64,000 nt of DNA from Streptomyces liliifuscus (GTDB lineage Bacteria; Actinomycetota; Actinomycetes; Streptomycetales; Streptomycetaceae), in the NCBI RefSeq assembly GCF_016598615.1, contig NZ_CP066831.1, forward strand, positions 9,238,001-9,302,000, written 5' to 3'. A model generated the notes under the pieces. It was not told where the DNA came from and searched no databases. It was given only the letters and a program-made list of their open reading frames with translations. Both the position numbers and the translations under genes were made by a program. Every line of letters begins with the position of its first letter. Position 1 is the stretch's first letter. Of the stretch, positions 7,840 through 15,090 are shown piece after piece.

Positions 7840-8850
7840 GTGTCTGACAGCCAGACGGACCGCGCGAGCGGCTCCGTCCCGCACACCTTCCGCCTGCGGA
7901 TGGCGTGGCAGTGGGTACCCAGGATGCCCGTCGCCCTGCGCCGTCAGAAGGCATTCCTGTACGCCGTGCAGACGGTGGCGGCGATGGCCGACACGGCCGG
8001 CCGTACGCGCTGGCACGCCGAGGACGAGGACACCGCCGGGCGGCCGCTGCGGCTCAAGGAGCTCGCCGCGGCAATGGGTTCGGATGAGAAGGACGCCCGC
8101 CGCTACCTGACGGCCGCGATTGCCGCCGGGATCCTCACGACCGAGCAGGCCCCCAGGCGTGGCCGCACGACCGTTTACGTGCTGCTCCTGCCGCCGTACA
8201 CGCCGCGGTGGGAAGCCGCCGCCGCTGTCCTCACCGCGGGTGGGGCGGACACCGGCGAGGATGACGGCCACGCCCCCGCCGGCCGGGCCGAGTTCGGGGG
8301 ACGGTCCCCCGTTCGCGACGCCCCTGCCGCACAGGCGAGTTCGGGGGACGCCTCCCCGAACTTCCCGCCTGTTACCGGAAGTCAAGAACGGGGGACGCCT
8401 CCCCGTTGGAGTTCGGGGGACGGTTCCCCGTCGAGAACGGGGGCCTGTCCCCCCAATAAACCAGGTAGTGCCACGGACACCCACCACGAGATGGTTTCTG
8501 TGGGAACTCAAGTGCGGGATGCGCGGGGCGAGGAGAACCACGAGCGGGCCGAGGAGGGCTCGCCGCCGGACCGGCCGCCGTCGCTCCGGGCCGTCGACGG
8601 CGCACGCCCTGGCGCACATGACGGCAGTTCGCGCCCTACCGGGCAGCTCCCGCTCCTGATGTCCGTCCCGCAGCCTCACGGCTCCCAGGAGTTTCCCGCA
8701 GCCCCCGGCGTGGGTGATCCGCCCATCGGCGCCCCACGGGAGGGCTGGAGGGGCCGTGTGGCCCGTGAGCGTCCCGATGACGCCGCCGCGGTGTACGGCG
8801 ACCGCTGGACCGGCGACCACGCCCGCTACCTGCCCCACTCCACCGGCTGA
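7840..8850 (+). CDS. candidate replication initiator with internal origin
   Basis: This 336-residue protein starts at GTG 7840 behind AGGAG. Residues about 18-125 look like a winged-helix DNA-binding domain (RRQKAFLYAVQTVAAMADTA, then LKELAAAMGSDEKDARRYLT). Residues about 150-215 are a low-complexity Gly/Ser/Pro linker, and the C-terminus is short with conserved-looking Trp and Tyr residues. The DNA encoding the linker holds five palindromic iterons (8292-8454), the same layout as lambda O, whose binding sites lie inside its own gene. The initiator role is inferred from that arrangement and not from sequence identity. Confidence 0.6.
   Translation: MSDSQTDRASGSVPHTFRLRMAWQWVPRMPVALRRQKAFLYAVQTVAAMADTAGRTRWHAEDEDTAGRPLRLKELAAAMGSDEKDARRYLTAAIAAGILTTEQAPRRGRTTVYVLLLPPYTPRWEAAAAVLTAGGADTGEDDGHAPAGRAEFGGRSPVRDAPAAQASSGDASPNFPPVTGSQERGTPPRWSSGDGSPSRTGACPPNKPGSATDTHHEMVSVGTQVRDARGEENHERAEEGSPPDRPPSLRAVDGARPGAHDGSSRPTGQLPLLMSVPQPHGSQEFPAAPGVGDPPIGAPREGWRGRVARERPDDAAAVYGDRWTGDHARYLPHSTG
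8292..8454 (+). repeat. five palindromic iterons, candidate replication origin
   Basis: Five copies of a roughly 23-bp imperfect palindrome lie inside the initiator-like gene, at 8292-8314, 8339-8361, 8386-8408, 8411-8433 and 8435-8454. The shared core is CGGGGGACG followed by TCCCCG, flanked by GTTC/GAAC-type ends. Start-to-start distances are 47, 47, 25 and 24 bp. A locally less GC-rich stretch (CCAATAAACC) follows at 8453. Repeats of this density within a coding region are not explained by the protein sequence, which is disordered here. Confidence 0.65.
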
Positions 8851-8869
8851 CCCGAAAGGACCCCGTGCA

Positions 8870-9208
8870 ATGCCCCACCCGAGCCCGCGCCCCTCCCCGC
8901 GCAACGGTCCCGGCAACTGCCCCAGATGCCTGGAAGCCGTGATCTGGTGCGTCACCGACGCCAACCGCGTCACCCAGGCCGTCGACCCCAAGCCCGACCC
9001 CGCAGGCAACCAGGCCGTACGCATCGACCGCGTCGGCCGCTACCTCGTCCGCCAGCTCTCCAACGACCGCCCGAGCCTGGAAGGCAGCGAGAAGCTCCAC
9101 AAGCCCCACGTAGCGACCTGCCCCGTACCCGCGCCCAAGCCCGCCGCCAAGCGCCTGTCCGCCACCAAGGTGCGCGCCGGCGTACGCCCCGTCAGGTGGC
9201 AGCGATGA
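8870..9208 (+). CDS. small protein with CxxC motif
   Basis: The 112-residue product starts at ATG 8870 after GAAAGGACCCC. An N-terminal CPRC and later single Cys residues might bind zinc. The C-terminal 30 residues are basic (KPAAKRLSATKVRAG), suggesting nucleic-acid contact. Its stop overlaps the next start (ATGA). Similar short basic proteins follow replication genes in actinophages, but I cannot name this one. Confidence 0.5.
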   Translation: MPHPSPRPSPRNGPGNCPRCLEAVIWCVTDANRVTQAVDPKPDPAGNQAVRIDRVGRYLVRQLSNDRPSLEGSEKLHKPHVATCPVPAPKPAAKRLSATKVRAGVRPVRWQR

Positions 9209-9741
9209 ACACCCCCGACAACGTCGTCGTCGAGCTGCTCCGCGCCGGCCTCGGCACCCGGGCGATCCGGGAGCAGACCCGCGCCGACTACAGCCGCATC
9301 GCCCGCCTCCGCAGGCAGCACAGATTGCCCGTCCCCAAGCAGCAGCAGCCCACCCAGACCATCGACGAAGCGCTCGCCCGCTACACCGAACACCACGGCG
9401 ACGGACACCTGCGCTGGACCGGACCCACCCGAGGCCGCACCCCCGTCTTCGAGTCGGAGGGCACCCGCTACAACGCCCGCGTCGTGCTCTTCCGCCGCCA
9501 CTGGCGACGCGAGCCGACCGGATACGTCCGCACCACCTGCGGCATCGGCGGCTGCATCGCCGGCGCGCACCTCGCCGACGACATCGCCCGCACCACCGGC
9601 CTCACCGCGGCCGCCGCAGTCGCCCGCCTGGTCGACGGCGGCACGAGTGACTGGGAGATCGTCCGCCGCCTCGGCACCAGCACCAGCCACATCGGCCGCG
9701 TCCGCCGCACCCTCACCAACCACACCGAGAAGGCCCGATGA
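9205..9741 (+). CDS. HTH protein with degenerate HNH-like segment
   Basis: The 178-residue product contains helix-turn-helix-like segments at both ends (LLRAGLGTRAIREQTRADYS and LVDGGTSDWEIVRRLGTS). Between them lies a segment like the zinc-binding part of HNH_3 nucleases (TCGIGGCIAGAHLAD, compared with the C-x4-C-x4-HL pattern of that family). The first catalytic His of an HNH motif is not evident, so nuclease activity is doubtful. It may be a homing-endonuclease relative turned DNA-binding protein. Confidence 0.5.
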   Translation: MNTPDNVVVELLRAGLGTRAIREQTRADYSRIARLRRQHRLPVPKQQQPTQTIDEALARYTEHHGDGHLRWTGPTRGRTPVFESEGTRYNARVVLFRRHWRREPTGYVRTTCGIGGCIAGAHLADDIARTTGLTAAAAVARLVDGGTSDWEIVRRLGTSTSHIGRVRRTLTNHTEKAR

Positions 9742-10043
9742 GCCGCGGCACCACGCCCCGCCAGGACATCGCCGACATGCTCCGCGCCGGCGCCACCTAC
9801 CGCCACATACAGCAGCAGCTGCACGTCAGCCCCAACTGCATCGCCCTCGCCCGCAAGGCCTACGGCATCCCCCTGCCCTCGCCCCGCCGCCGTACCCGGC
9901 TCGACCCCGGCCTCCGGCAGACCGTCGTCGACATGGTCCAGGCCGGCCGCCCCACCAACGAGATCAACCGCAGCACCGGAATCAGCAAAACCACCATCAG
10001 GCGCATCCGTCGAGACCTCCGCACCCAGGGAGCCCGCCCATGA
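9738..10043 (+). CDS. small double-HTH protein
   Basis: This 101-residue basic protein has two repeated helix-turn-helix-like segments (IADMLRAGATYRHIQQQLHV and VVDMVQAGRPTNEINRSTGI). It resembles the flanking HTH segments of the preceding gene, so the two may have a shared origin by duplication. Coupled to both neighbours by ATGA overlaps. DNA binding is likely; the target is unknown. Confidence 0.5.
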   Translation: MSRGTTPRQDIADMLRAGATYRHIQQQLHVSPNCIALARKAYGIPLPSPRRRTRLDPGLRQTVVDMVQAGRPTNEINRSTGISKTTIRRIRRDLRTQGARP

Positions 10044-10396
10044 CGACCCCGCCCCGCGGCCACCGCGACGTCATCGAGGCCGCCCTCGACGACTGGTGGC
10101 TCCACACCGACCCCTGCGAGCCCTTCCACGCCCCCGCCGTCGCCGAACAGGTCGAGACGTACCTCCTCAGCAGCGGCTACGTCATCGCCCCCGACACCCG
10201 GAAGACCGCCATGCCCAGACGCCGTGACATCGCCACGCTCATCGTCCTCACCCTCGCCTGCGCCCTGACCGCCGTCCTGGCCGTGATCGTCAACAGCTGG
10301 GTGTGGGGATGCATCGGCGCCGCCGGAGCCCTCCTCCTCGCCCACCAGGCCGTCACCGACATCCGCGACCGCCGCCGCGCCAGGAACCCCCGATGA
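10040..10396 (+). CDS. small two-pass membrane protein
   Basis: The 118-residue product has two adjacent membrane helices in its C-terminal half (IATLIVLTLACALTAVLAVI and VWGCIGAAGALLLAHQAV) and a basic end. The N-terminal 55 residues are soluble. It opens a run of three overlapping small membrane-protein genes (10040-10730). Possible roles include superinfection exclusion or envelope modification, but nothing in the sequence decides. Confidence 0.5.
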   Translation: MTTPPRGHRDVIEAALDDWWLHTDPCEPFHAPAVAEQVETYLLSSGYVIAPDTRKTAMPRRRDIATLIVLTLACALTAVLAVIVNSWVWGCIGAAGALLLAHQAVTDIRDRRRARNPR

Positions 10397-10530
10397 ACGC
10401 CGCCCGCACCATCGGCGCCGGAATCGTCCTCCTGCCCCTCATCAGCGGCCTCCTCATCGGCATCGGCCGCCTCCTCCTGGACCGCGGCGCCCCACGACGA
10501 CACACAACCACCCAGGAAGACACGCCATGA
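10393..10530 (+). CDS. 45-residue membrane peptide
   Basis: This very short gene is coupled on both sides by ATGA overlaps. Residues about 5-28 form one membrane helix (IGAGIVLLPLISGLLIGIGR), followed by a charged tail. The tight packing between two similar genes supports it as real. Function unknown. Confidence 0.5.
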   Translation: MNAARTIGAGIVLLPLISGLLIGIGRLLLDRGAPRRHTTTQEDTP

Positions 10531-10730
10531 CGTACGACGTCCTCGCCATAGGAGCCATCGGAGGTCTCGCCGCCCTCGTCGGCCTCATCGTCTTCGTCGC
10601 CGTCGGCCTCGGCGTCTACGCCATCGTCCGCCGCGCCGTCACCGCCCACGAGGCCTACCAGCAGCGGCGGCAACTCCTGAGGACCTGCAGGGCCATCGAC
10701 GCACTCGGCACCAGCAAGACCGACCACTGA
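10527..10730 (+). CDS. 67-residue membrane protein
   Basis: One long hydrophobic segment covers residues about 5-32 (VLAIGAIGGLAALVGLIVFV and onward), with a basic cytoplasmic tail. It is the third of the small membrane genes and is followed by a non-coding gap that holds an inverted repeat. Function unknown. Confidence 0.5.
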   Translation: MTYDVLAIGAIGGLAALVGLIVFVAVGLGVYAIVRRAVTAHEAYQQRRQLLRTCRAIDALGTSKTDH

Positions 10731-10732
10731 GA

Positions 10733-10778
10733 CTCGCGCGCGCCTGCGATACGCGCCCGCGAACTGCACGCGCGCGAG
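10733..10778 (+). terminator. inverted repeat after small membrane genes
   Basis: Perfect 10-bp arms CTCGCGCGCG (10733-10742) and CGCGCGCGAG (10769-10778) flank a 26-nt loop immediately after the stop at 10730. No T-tract follows, as is common in Streptomyces. It may attenuate rather than end the early transcript, since the next gene begins at 10839. Confidence 0.4.
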
Positions 10779-10838
10779 ACCCCCAACCCCTACCCGCCAG
10801 TACGAATGGCCTCGCCCCGCCACCGGGAGACAACACTC

Positions 10839-11357
10839 ATGAGCACCGCCGACGACTACACCGCCTACATCCGCTCCACCATCGACAGCAACGGCAAGGC
10901 CGCCTGCCTCCTGCAGTGGGGCCAGATCACGCAGCTCCTCACCCCCGAGACGGTCCTCACCACGGCCCGCGACCTCATGGCGGCCGCCGCGGCCGCCGAG
11001 ACCGACATCGCGCTGGTCGACTCGTTCCGCGCCACGCTGAAGGCCGACATGGACACCATCGGCCTCATGGTCATGGACATCCGCAAACGGCGTCCCTCGC
11101 CCAAGGGCAAGCCCGCCCTGCGTATCGCGGCCGTCGCAGGCCACCGCACCCACAAGCCGTACGTCCACATCGCCCGCGGCTCCATGAAGCACGAACTCGA
11201 CCCCGACGAGGCCCGCGAGATGGCCCTGCACTGGACCGAGGCCGCCATCGCCGCGCAGATCGACGTACGCCTGCGCTACGCCCTGGGCGAGTGGGACCAC
11301 CTCGACGCCGCCGCGATCGAACGACTGTTCACGCTCCTGCAGGGCGTACAGCGGTGA
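10839..11357 (+). CDS. hypothetical early prophage protein
   Basis: The 172-residue product starts at ATG 10839 after CGGGAGACAAC, which is preferable to an ATG at 10806 that lacks a ribosome site. It is soluble and helical, with an Ala-rich helix (TTARDLMAAAAAAETDIALV) and a DEAREMALHWTEAAIAAQ helix near the end. No recognised domain. It heads a three-gene coupled run to 12353. Confidence 0.55.
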   Translation: MSTADDYTAYIRSTIDSNGKAACLLQWGQITQLLTPETVLTTARDLMAAAAAAETDIALVDSFRATLKADMDTIGLMVMDIRKRRPSPKGKPALRIAAVAGHRTHKPYVHIARGSMKHELDPDEAREMALHWTEAAIAAQIDVRLRYALGEWDHLDAAAIERLFTLLQGVQR

Positions 11358-11653
11358 CCACCCCGCCGCTCCTCATCCCCAGGCACCGCCAGGGCGACCC
11401 CAGCTGTGGCGCATGCCCTTTCCCGGGCGCCCCACGCTGCGGAGCACCCGCGACCTGGCACGTCTTCTGGCGCATGACCCCTAGCGTGGACTTCTCGCTC
11501 GTCTGCGAACTCCACATGAGCTGGGTCCAGAGTCAGTTCGTCTACATCGACAGACACCCCGCCACCGTCACCTGCGACATGCCCGGCACCGGCTGGCAAA
11601 TCGCGAACCCGAGCTTCTGCGTCATCCCACCCATCGAGGCCGACCGTGAGTAA
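11354..11653 (+). CDS. small Cys/Trp-rich protein
   Basis: The 99-residue product starts at the GTG overlapping the preceding stop. Cys residues in CGACPFPGAPRC and later singles, with His, suggest a metal site. The WHVFWRMTPSVDF segment looks like a folded core. Proteins of this type occur in streptomycete phages and integrative elements without known function. Confidence 0.5.
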   Translation: MTTPPLLIPRHRQGDPSCGACPFPGAPRCGAPATWHVFWRMTPSVDFSLVCELHMSWVQSQFVYIDRHPATVTCDMPGTGWQIANPSFCVIPPIEADRE

Positions 11654-12353
11654 CTGCACCGTGCCCATGTGCCCCCGGGACGCGCCCGACGGAGTCCACG
11701 CCTGCCCGTACCACGCCGACGAGCTGCGCGCGTGGCTCGCCGAACTCCCGGGCCAGACTCACCTCCTGGCCGAGTTCGTCGAGCCTGCCGGACGCCCCCG
11801 CGCGGGCCGCCTCGGCGGCAGCGGCCGCGCCCACGCCCCCGTACCCGTCGACCTCCGCGTCCTCACCCTCCTCGGCCCCGGCCACCCCCAGCCCCCGTCC
11901 GATGACCCCGAGGCCGGTGGCACCGTCCCCATCCGCGCGCTCCTCGACGGGTGGGCCGGACGCGTCGCCTACGACTACCCCGCCGTCCACCGCGACCCGT
12001 ACGGCACCGCCCACACCCAGCCCTGCGAGGCCTACCGCGCCGCCGGCGGCCCCACCATCACCGGCTGGTGCGCCTGGCTCACCGCCTACCTCCCCTACGC
12101 CCTCACCCGCCCATGGATCGGTGAGCTTCACCAGCAGCTCGGCGACCTCCTCGCCCGCATCCGCGACTTCACCCACGCCACCCCGCACACCCACCGCAAG
12201 GTCGCGCCCTGCCCCACGTGCGATGCGTTCGCCCTCGTCACCGTCGACGGACGATGGGGCATCACCTGCACGGCCTGCGGCCACCACCTCGAACCCGACG
12301 CCTACGACCAACACGCCACCGAGTACCTGCGCACCGCCCAACAGCCCGCCTGA
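11646..12353 (+). CDS. zinc-ribbon protein, end of early operon
   Basis: The 235-residue product starts at GTG 11646, overlapping the previous gene by 8 bases. An N-terminal zinc-binding-like CTVPMCPRDAPDGVHACPYH precedes a helical middle. The C-terminus holds a clear C-x2-C...C-x2-C ribbon (CPTC and CTACGHHL). The layout suggests nucleic-acid or RNA-polymerase interaction. It is the last gene before a terminator-rich gap. Confidence 0.55.
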   Translation: MSNCTVPMCPRDAPDGVHACPYHADELRAWLAELPGQTHLLAEFVEPAGRPRAGRLGGSGRAHAPVPVDLRVLTLLGPGHPQPPSDDPEAGGTVPIRALLDGWAGRVAYDYPAVHRDPYGTAHTQPCEAYRAAGGPTITGWCAWLTAYLPYALTRPWIGELHQQLGDLLARIRDFTHATPHTHRKVAPCPTCDAFALVTVDGRWGITCTACGHHLEPDAYDQHATEYLRTAQQPA

Positions 12354-12402
12354 CCCCCGCCGTCACACCCCCGTGCCACACTGGCCGCGGCCGCTTCACA
12401 CC

Positions 12403-12432
12403 GACCCGCCGCGAACCCGATCGCGGCGGGTC
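12403..12432 (+). terminator. strong hairpin ending early operon
   Basis: Perfect 12-bp arms GACCCGCCGCGA (12403-12414) and TCGCGGCGGGTC (12421-12432) are separated by a 6-nt loop, 50 bp after the stop at 12353. No T-tract follows. The symmetric stem could act on both strands. Confidence 0.6.
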
Positions 12433-12627
12433 GCGCCGTTCCTGCTGGACAACGCCCAGGTCACGGTGTGAACATGGCGCCAACAGAACACGTGTGCCCA
12501 CTTCACAGAACTCCCACATAGGGGCGACGCCCAGGGGAAGGGAAGTCCGGTCCCGGCCTACGGGCCGCGGCACCGGCGGGCTCCGCAAGCCTCAAGAGCG
12601 GTCCCTGTCACCCCACTCACCGAAAGA

Positions 12628-12662
12628 CCGCAGCCCCGGACCACCCAGGCCCGGGGCTGCGG
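12628..12662 (+). terminator. second strong hairpin before HTH gene
   Basis: Perfect 12-bp arms CCGCAGCCCCGG (12628-12639) and CCGGGGCTGCGG (12651-12662) are separated by 11 nt. It ends only 28 bp before the start at 12690, so it could also act as a leader structure for that gene. Confidence 0.55.
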
Positions 12663-12689
12663 CACGTCCCACACCAGGAAGGGGCGCGC

Positions 12690-12944
12690 ATGGCCGAGCT
12701 CTACAACGGCGTAGAGGCCGCCCAGCTCGCCACACAGTGGCGGCGCCTGGTATCCGCCGGCGCAGCAGCCGTCACCCGCTCCGCCATCTGCAACTGGCGC
12801 ACCCGCGGCCACCTACGCGTGGCCGGCCTCGACGAACGCGGCCACCCCCTCTACTCCCTGCCCGACCTGGCCCGCGCCGAGAAAGCCACCCGCGAGATCG
12901 CCCTCAACCCCGAACGGGCCACCCGCCGCACCCGCACCCCCTGA
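12690..12944 (+). CDS. small HTH protein, MerR/excisionase-like fold
   Basis: This 84-residue protein has an N-terminal winged-helix-like pattern (ELYNGVEAAQLATQWRRLVS, then ITRSAICNWRTRGHL and a DERGHPLYSLPDLARAE wing and helix). This resembles small MerR-like or excisionase-like DNA-binding proteins. It stands alone between hairpins. A role as excisionase or regulator is possible, but no integrase gene is in the window to test context. Confidence 0.55.
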   Translation: MAELYNGVEAAQLATQWRRLVSAGAAAVTRSAICNWRTRGHLRVAGLDERGHPLYSLPDLARAEKATREIALNPERATRRTRTP

Positions 12945-13116
12945 ACCCCCGCTGCCCGGCGATGCTCCAGAGGATGGGGTCCCGTAGCCGGAGCCCCACG
13001 CTCCTGCTGCTGCGCGTGCACAGCGACCGGGCAGCGGGCCTGACATGTCGTCACAGAACGGCCACAGGGGCTCCATACGCACCACATGCCGCGCCCCGAC
13101 CCACCAGCCTGACCGG

Positions 13117-13542
13117 ATGCGTACCCGACACGCCGCCATCGCCGCGGCCGCGCTCCTCGCCCTGAGCGCCTGCACCACCGACAGCAGCACCGACGCCAAG
13201 GCCTCGCCCAGCAGCTCGGCCCCGTCGGTGTCCGCCGCAGACCTGGCCAAGGCACGCGAGGCCGCCGGCCTGCCCCCGTCACCCGAGCCCGCGCCCCGCG
13301 CCGCGTACATCGACGGCCTCAACGCCATCGACCCCGACATCGTCCACGGCAAGGCCGACAAGGCCGTCAGCCGCGGCATCAACACCTGCAGCACCATCAA
13401 GAACTCACCAGGGGACGAGGCCAAGCAGATCAAGCTCACCGGCCAGCGCTTCACCTCACCGACCAACCCCGAGGGACGCGACACCGCCACCGCCGAGAAG
13501 ATCCTCGCCCTGGCGCACAAGCACATCTGCCCCGACTTCTGA
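13117..13542 (+). CDS. secreted DUF732-like lipoprotein
   Basis: The ATG at 13117 gives a 141-residue product with a classic lipoprotein signal (basic start, Ala/Leu core, LSAC lipobox, Cys19). A Ser/Asp/Thr linker is followed by a domain like DUF732 of actinobacteria (YIDGLNAIDPDIVHGKADKA, then CSTIKN and a final C near the end). It should be anchored outside the membrane. It sits alone between hairpins in a phage, which fits a lysogeny-expressed gene (moron). A role in superinfection exclusion is only inferred. Confidence 0.7.
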   Translation: MRTRHAAIAAAALLALSACTTDSSTDAKASPSSSAPSVSAADLAKAREAAGLPPSPEPAPRAAYIDGLNAIDPDIVHGKADKAVSRGINTCSTIKNSPGDEAKQIKLTGQRFTSPTNPEGRDTATAEKILALAHKHICPDF

Positions 13543-13570
13543 GCTACCCCTTGGCGCTCAGCGCCCCCAC

Positions 13571-13601
13571 GCGGCCCCGTACTCACCAGGTACGGGGCCG
13601 C
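13571..13601 (+). terminator. hairpin after lipoprotein gene
   Basis: Perfect 12-bp arms GCGGCCCCGTAC (13571-13582) and GTACGGGGCCGC (13590-13601) enclose a 7-nt loop 28 bp after the lipoprotein stop. It insulates the lipoprotein gene from the late operon that begins just downstream. Confidence 0.65.
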
Positions 13602-13624
13602 ACCCACGCAGGGAGGAGCACCGC

Positions 13625-13795
13625 ATGCGACACCTTCCCCTCCTCGTACGCGAGCTCCGGGAGCTCCCACCTCAAGACGGCTGGGCCTGCTACGAGGGGA
13701 CAGGGTGCGCCTGCATGGTCTGCTGCTGTGGCCTCACCACGGGCTTCATCGACAAGCGCGAGGCTCGGCGCCAGGCCGAGCAGCACGGCACCTGA
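13625..13795 (+). CDS. 56-residue Cys-rich protein
   Basis: A short gene starts at ATG 13625 behind a strong GGGAGGAGCACCGC. The product contains CYEGTGCACMVCCCG, six Cys within 15 residues, followed by a helical basic tail. The Cys cluster suggests metal binding. It is the first gene of the late region and lies just before the HNH gene. No known family. Confidence 0.5.
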   Translation: MRHLPLLVRELRELPPQDGWACYEGTGCACMVCCCGLTTGFIDKREARRQAEQHGT

Positions 13796-13818
13796 TCCCC
13801 ATCGGGAGGTGAGCGCTC

Positions 13819-14217
13819 GTGCCCTCCCGAGCGCCTCGCCCATGCACGACACCGAGCTGCTCGGGTACGCCAGTGCAGGGCAGCGCCAAGTGCGCCGAGT
13901 GCGGCGACAGGGCTCGCCGGCCTCGTCCCTCGGCGACAGCCCAGGGCTACGGACGTGAGCACCGCGAGCGCTTCAGTGACGGTGTCCTCACCCGTGACCC
14001 GACGTGCGTGTGCCCCGAGACCGCGCACGGCCACGCCCTGCCGTGCGGTGCGCCCAGCGAGCACGCCGACCACTGGCCCAGGTCCAAGCGGGAGCTGCGC
14101 GAGCTCGACTGGGACGAGCACAACCCTGCATACGGTCGCGGCCTCTGTCGCCCGTGCCACTCGAAGGAGACCGCGCGGCACCAGCCGGCCGGCTGGAACG
14201 ACGTCCCTCCGTTCTGA
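13819..14217 (+). CDS. HNH endonuclease
   Basis: The GTG at 13819 follows GGGAGG. The 132-residue product has Cys pairs near the N-terminus (CTTPSC, CAEC) and an HNH core: SEHADHWPRSKRELRELDWD supplies the His-Asp-His start, and NPAYGRGLCRPCHSKETA supplies the Asn and final His with a C-x2-C zinc pair. In HK97-like phages an HNH nuclease gene next to the terminase is needed for cos cleavage and packaging. That placement here supports the same role. Confidence 0.85.
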   Translation: MPSRAPRPCTTPSCSGTPVQGSAKCAECGDRARRPRPSATAQGYGREHRERFSDGVLTRDPTCVCPETAHGHALPCGAPSEHADHWPRSKRELRELDWDEHNPAYGRGLCRPCHSKETARHQPAGWNDVPPF

Positions 14218-14373
14218 CAGAGCGTGAGGGGGAGGGGGCCTCGGATCTCTGGGCCTGGGGCCCCGAGGAACGCGGGGGGGAGCCCCCTCTCGTGCTGACA
14301 GGTATCGGGATCCGCCGTACCGCGGCGGTCGCCGTAACCGAGTGTGACCACCGATTGTGATCATGGAGGCGCG

Positions 14374-14589
14374 GTGAAGCTGTGGATCGTGGCCCAGGTG
14401 AAGAGCGTCGACGCCGACGGCTGGGCCCAGGACTGGGACTTCGCCGGGGCGTTCACCACCGAGGACAAGGCGCGGGACGTCTGCACCGAGCCGGGCGACT
14501 GCATGTGGCCCGTCGAGGCCGACACGTTCCTGGGCCGCGACACGCTGCCGGCACCGGGGATCACCTTCCCCGCCGGCGATGGGAGGTGA
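14374..14589 (+). CDS. small hypothetical protein before terminase
   Basis: GTG 14374 is chosen over GTG 14344 because GGAGG lies at 14365-14369. The 71-residue product begins VKLWIVAQVKSVDADGWAQD and looks like a small beta-rich domain. Actinophage and host proteins with this WIVAQ-type start are known but uncharacterised. The stop is four bases before the small terminase start. Confidence 0.55.
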   Translation: MKLWIVAQVKSVDADGWAQDWDFAGAFTTEDKARDVCTEPGDCMWPVEADTFLGRDTLPAPGITFPAGDGR

Positions 14590-14592
14590 CCC

Positions 14593-15075
14593 ATGGGTGA
14601 GCGTGGACCTGCCGGGAAGCCCACCGCGCTGCGCATCCTGCACGGCGACCGCAAGGACCGGATCAACACCGACGAGCCGCAGCCCGACGAGGGCGAGGTC
14701 CTCCCGCCCGACTGGCTGAGCGACGCGGCCCTTGAGGTCTGGGAGACGTTCGCCGGCGACCTCGAAGCCAAGAGGGTGTTGACCCCCTGGGACACCGAGG
14801 CGTTCGCCAACTGGTGCGACGCCGTGGCCCGCCGGCGGGACGCGGCCGAGCACGTCGAGGAGGAAGGCGCCGTCGTCGAGCTCCCCGTGTTCAACAAGAA
14901 CGGCGACCTGGTCGGCCACCGCCGCGGCAAGAACCCCTGGCTGATGGCGCTGGACGCGGCGGACTCCCAGGTGCAGCGCTACGGCGCACGCTTCGGCCTA
15001 ACCCCCAGTGACCGCGCCCAGCTGAAGATTCCCCACCAGGGCGACGGGAAGGGCGCGGAGCGGCTGCTGTCCTGA
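14593..15075 (+). CDS. terminase small subunit, P27 family
   Basis: The 160-residue protein begins MGERGPAGKPTALRILHGDR, the usual opening of P27-type small terminases, followed by a helical body (WLSDAALEVWETFAGDLEAK) and a C-terminal AADSQVQRYGARFGLTPSDR segment typical of the family. It recognises phage DNA and recruits the large subunit. Start ATG 14593 follows GGGAGGTGACCC. The large subunit follows after 15 bp. Confidence 0.88.
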   Translation: MGERGPAGKPTALRILHGDRKDRINTDEPQPDEGEVLPPDWLSDAALEVWETFAGDLEAKRVLTPWDTEAFANWCDAVARRRDAAEHVEEEGAVVELPVFNKNGDLVGHRRGKNPWLMALDAADSQVQRYGARFGLTPSDRAQLKIPHQGDGKGAERLLS

Positions 15076-15090
15076 CGCGAGGAGGGCGCC

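Larger units (their letters stand above)
12354..12689. other. 336-bp non-coding gap with two strong hairpins
   Basis: I see no convincing gene in this stretch. It holds two perfect 12-bp inverted repeats, listed separately, and the ACCAGGAAGGGGCGCGC ribosome-binding region for the gene at 12690. It separates the early operon from a small HTH gene and a lipoprotein gene. Confidence 0.6.

Noticed and set aside
8292..8454. CRISPR array or terminator cluster
   Set aside because: The repeats are palindromic with irregular short gaps, lie within a coding frame and lack unique spacers of constant length.
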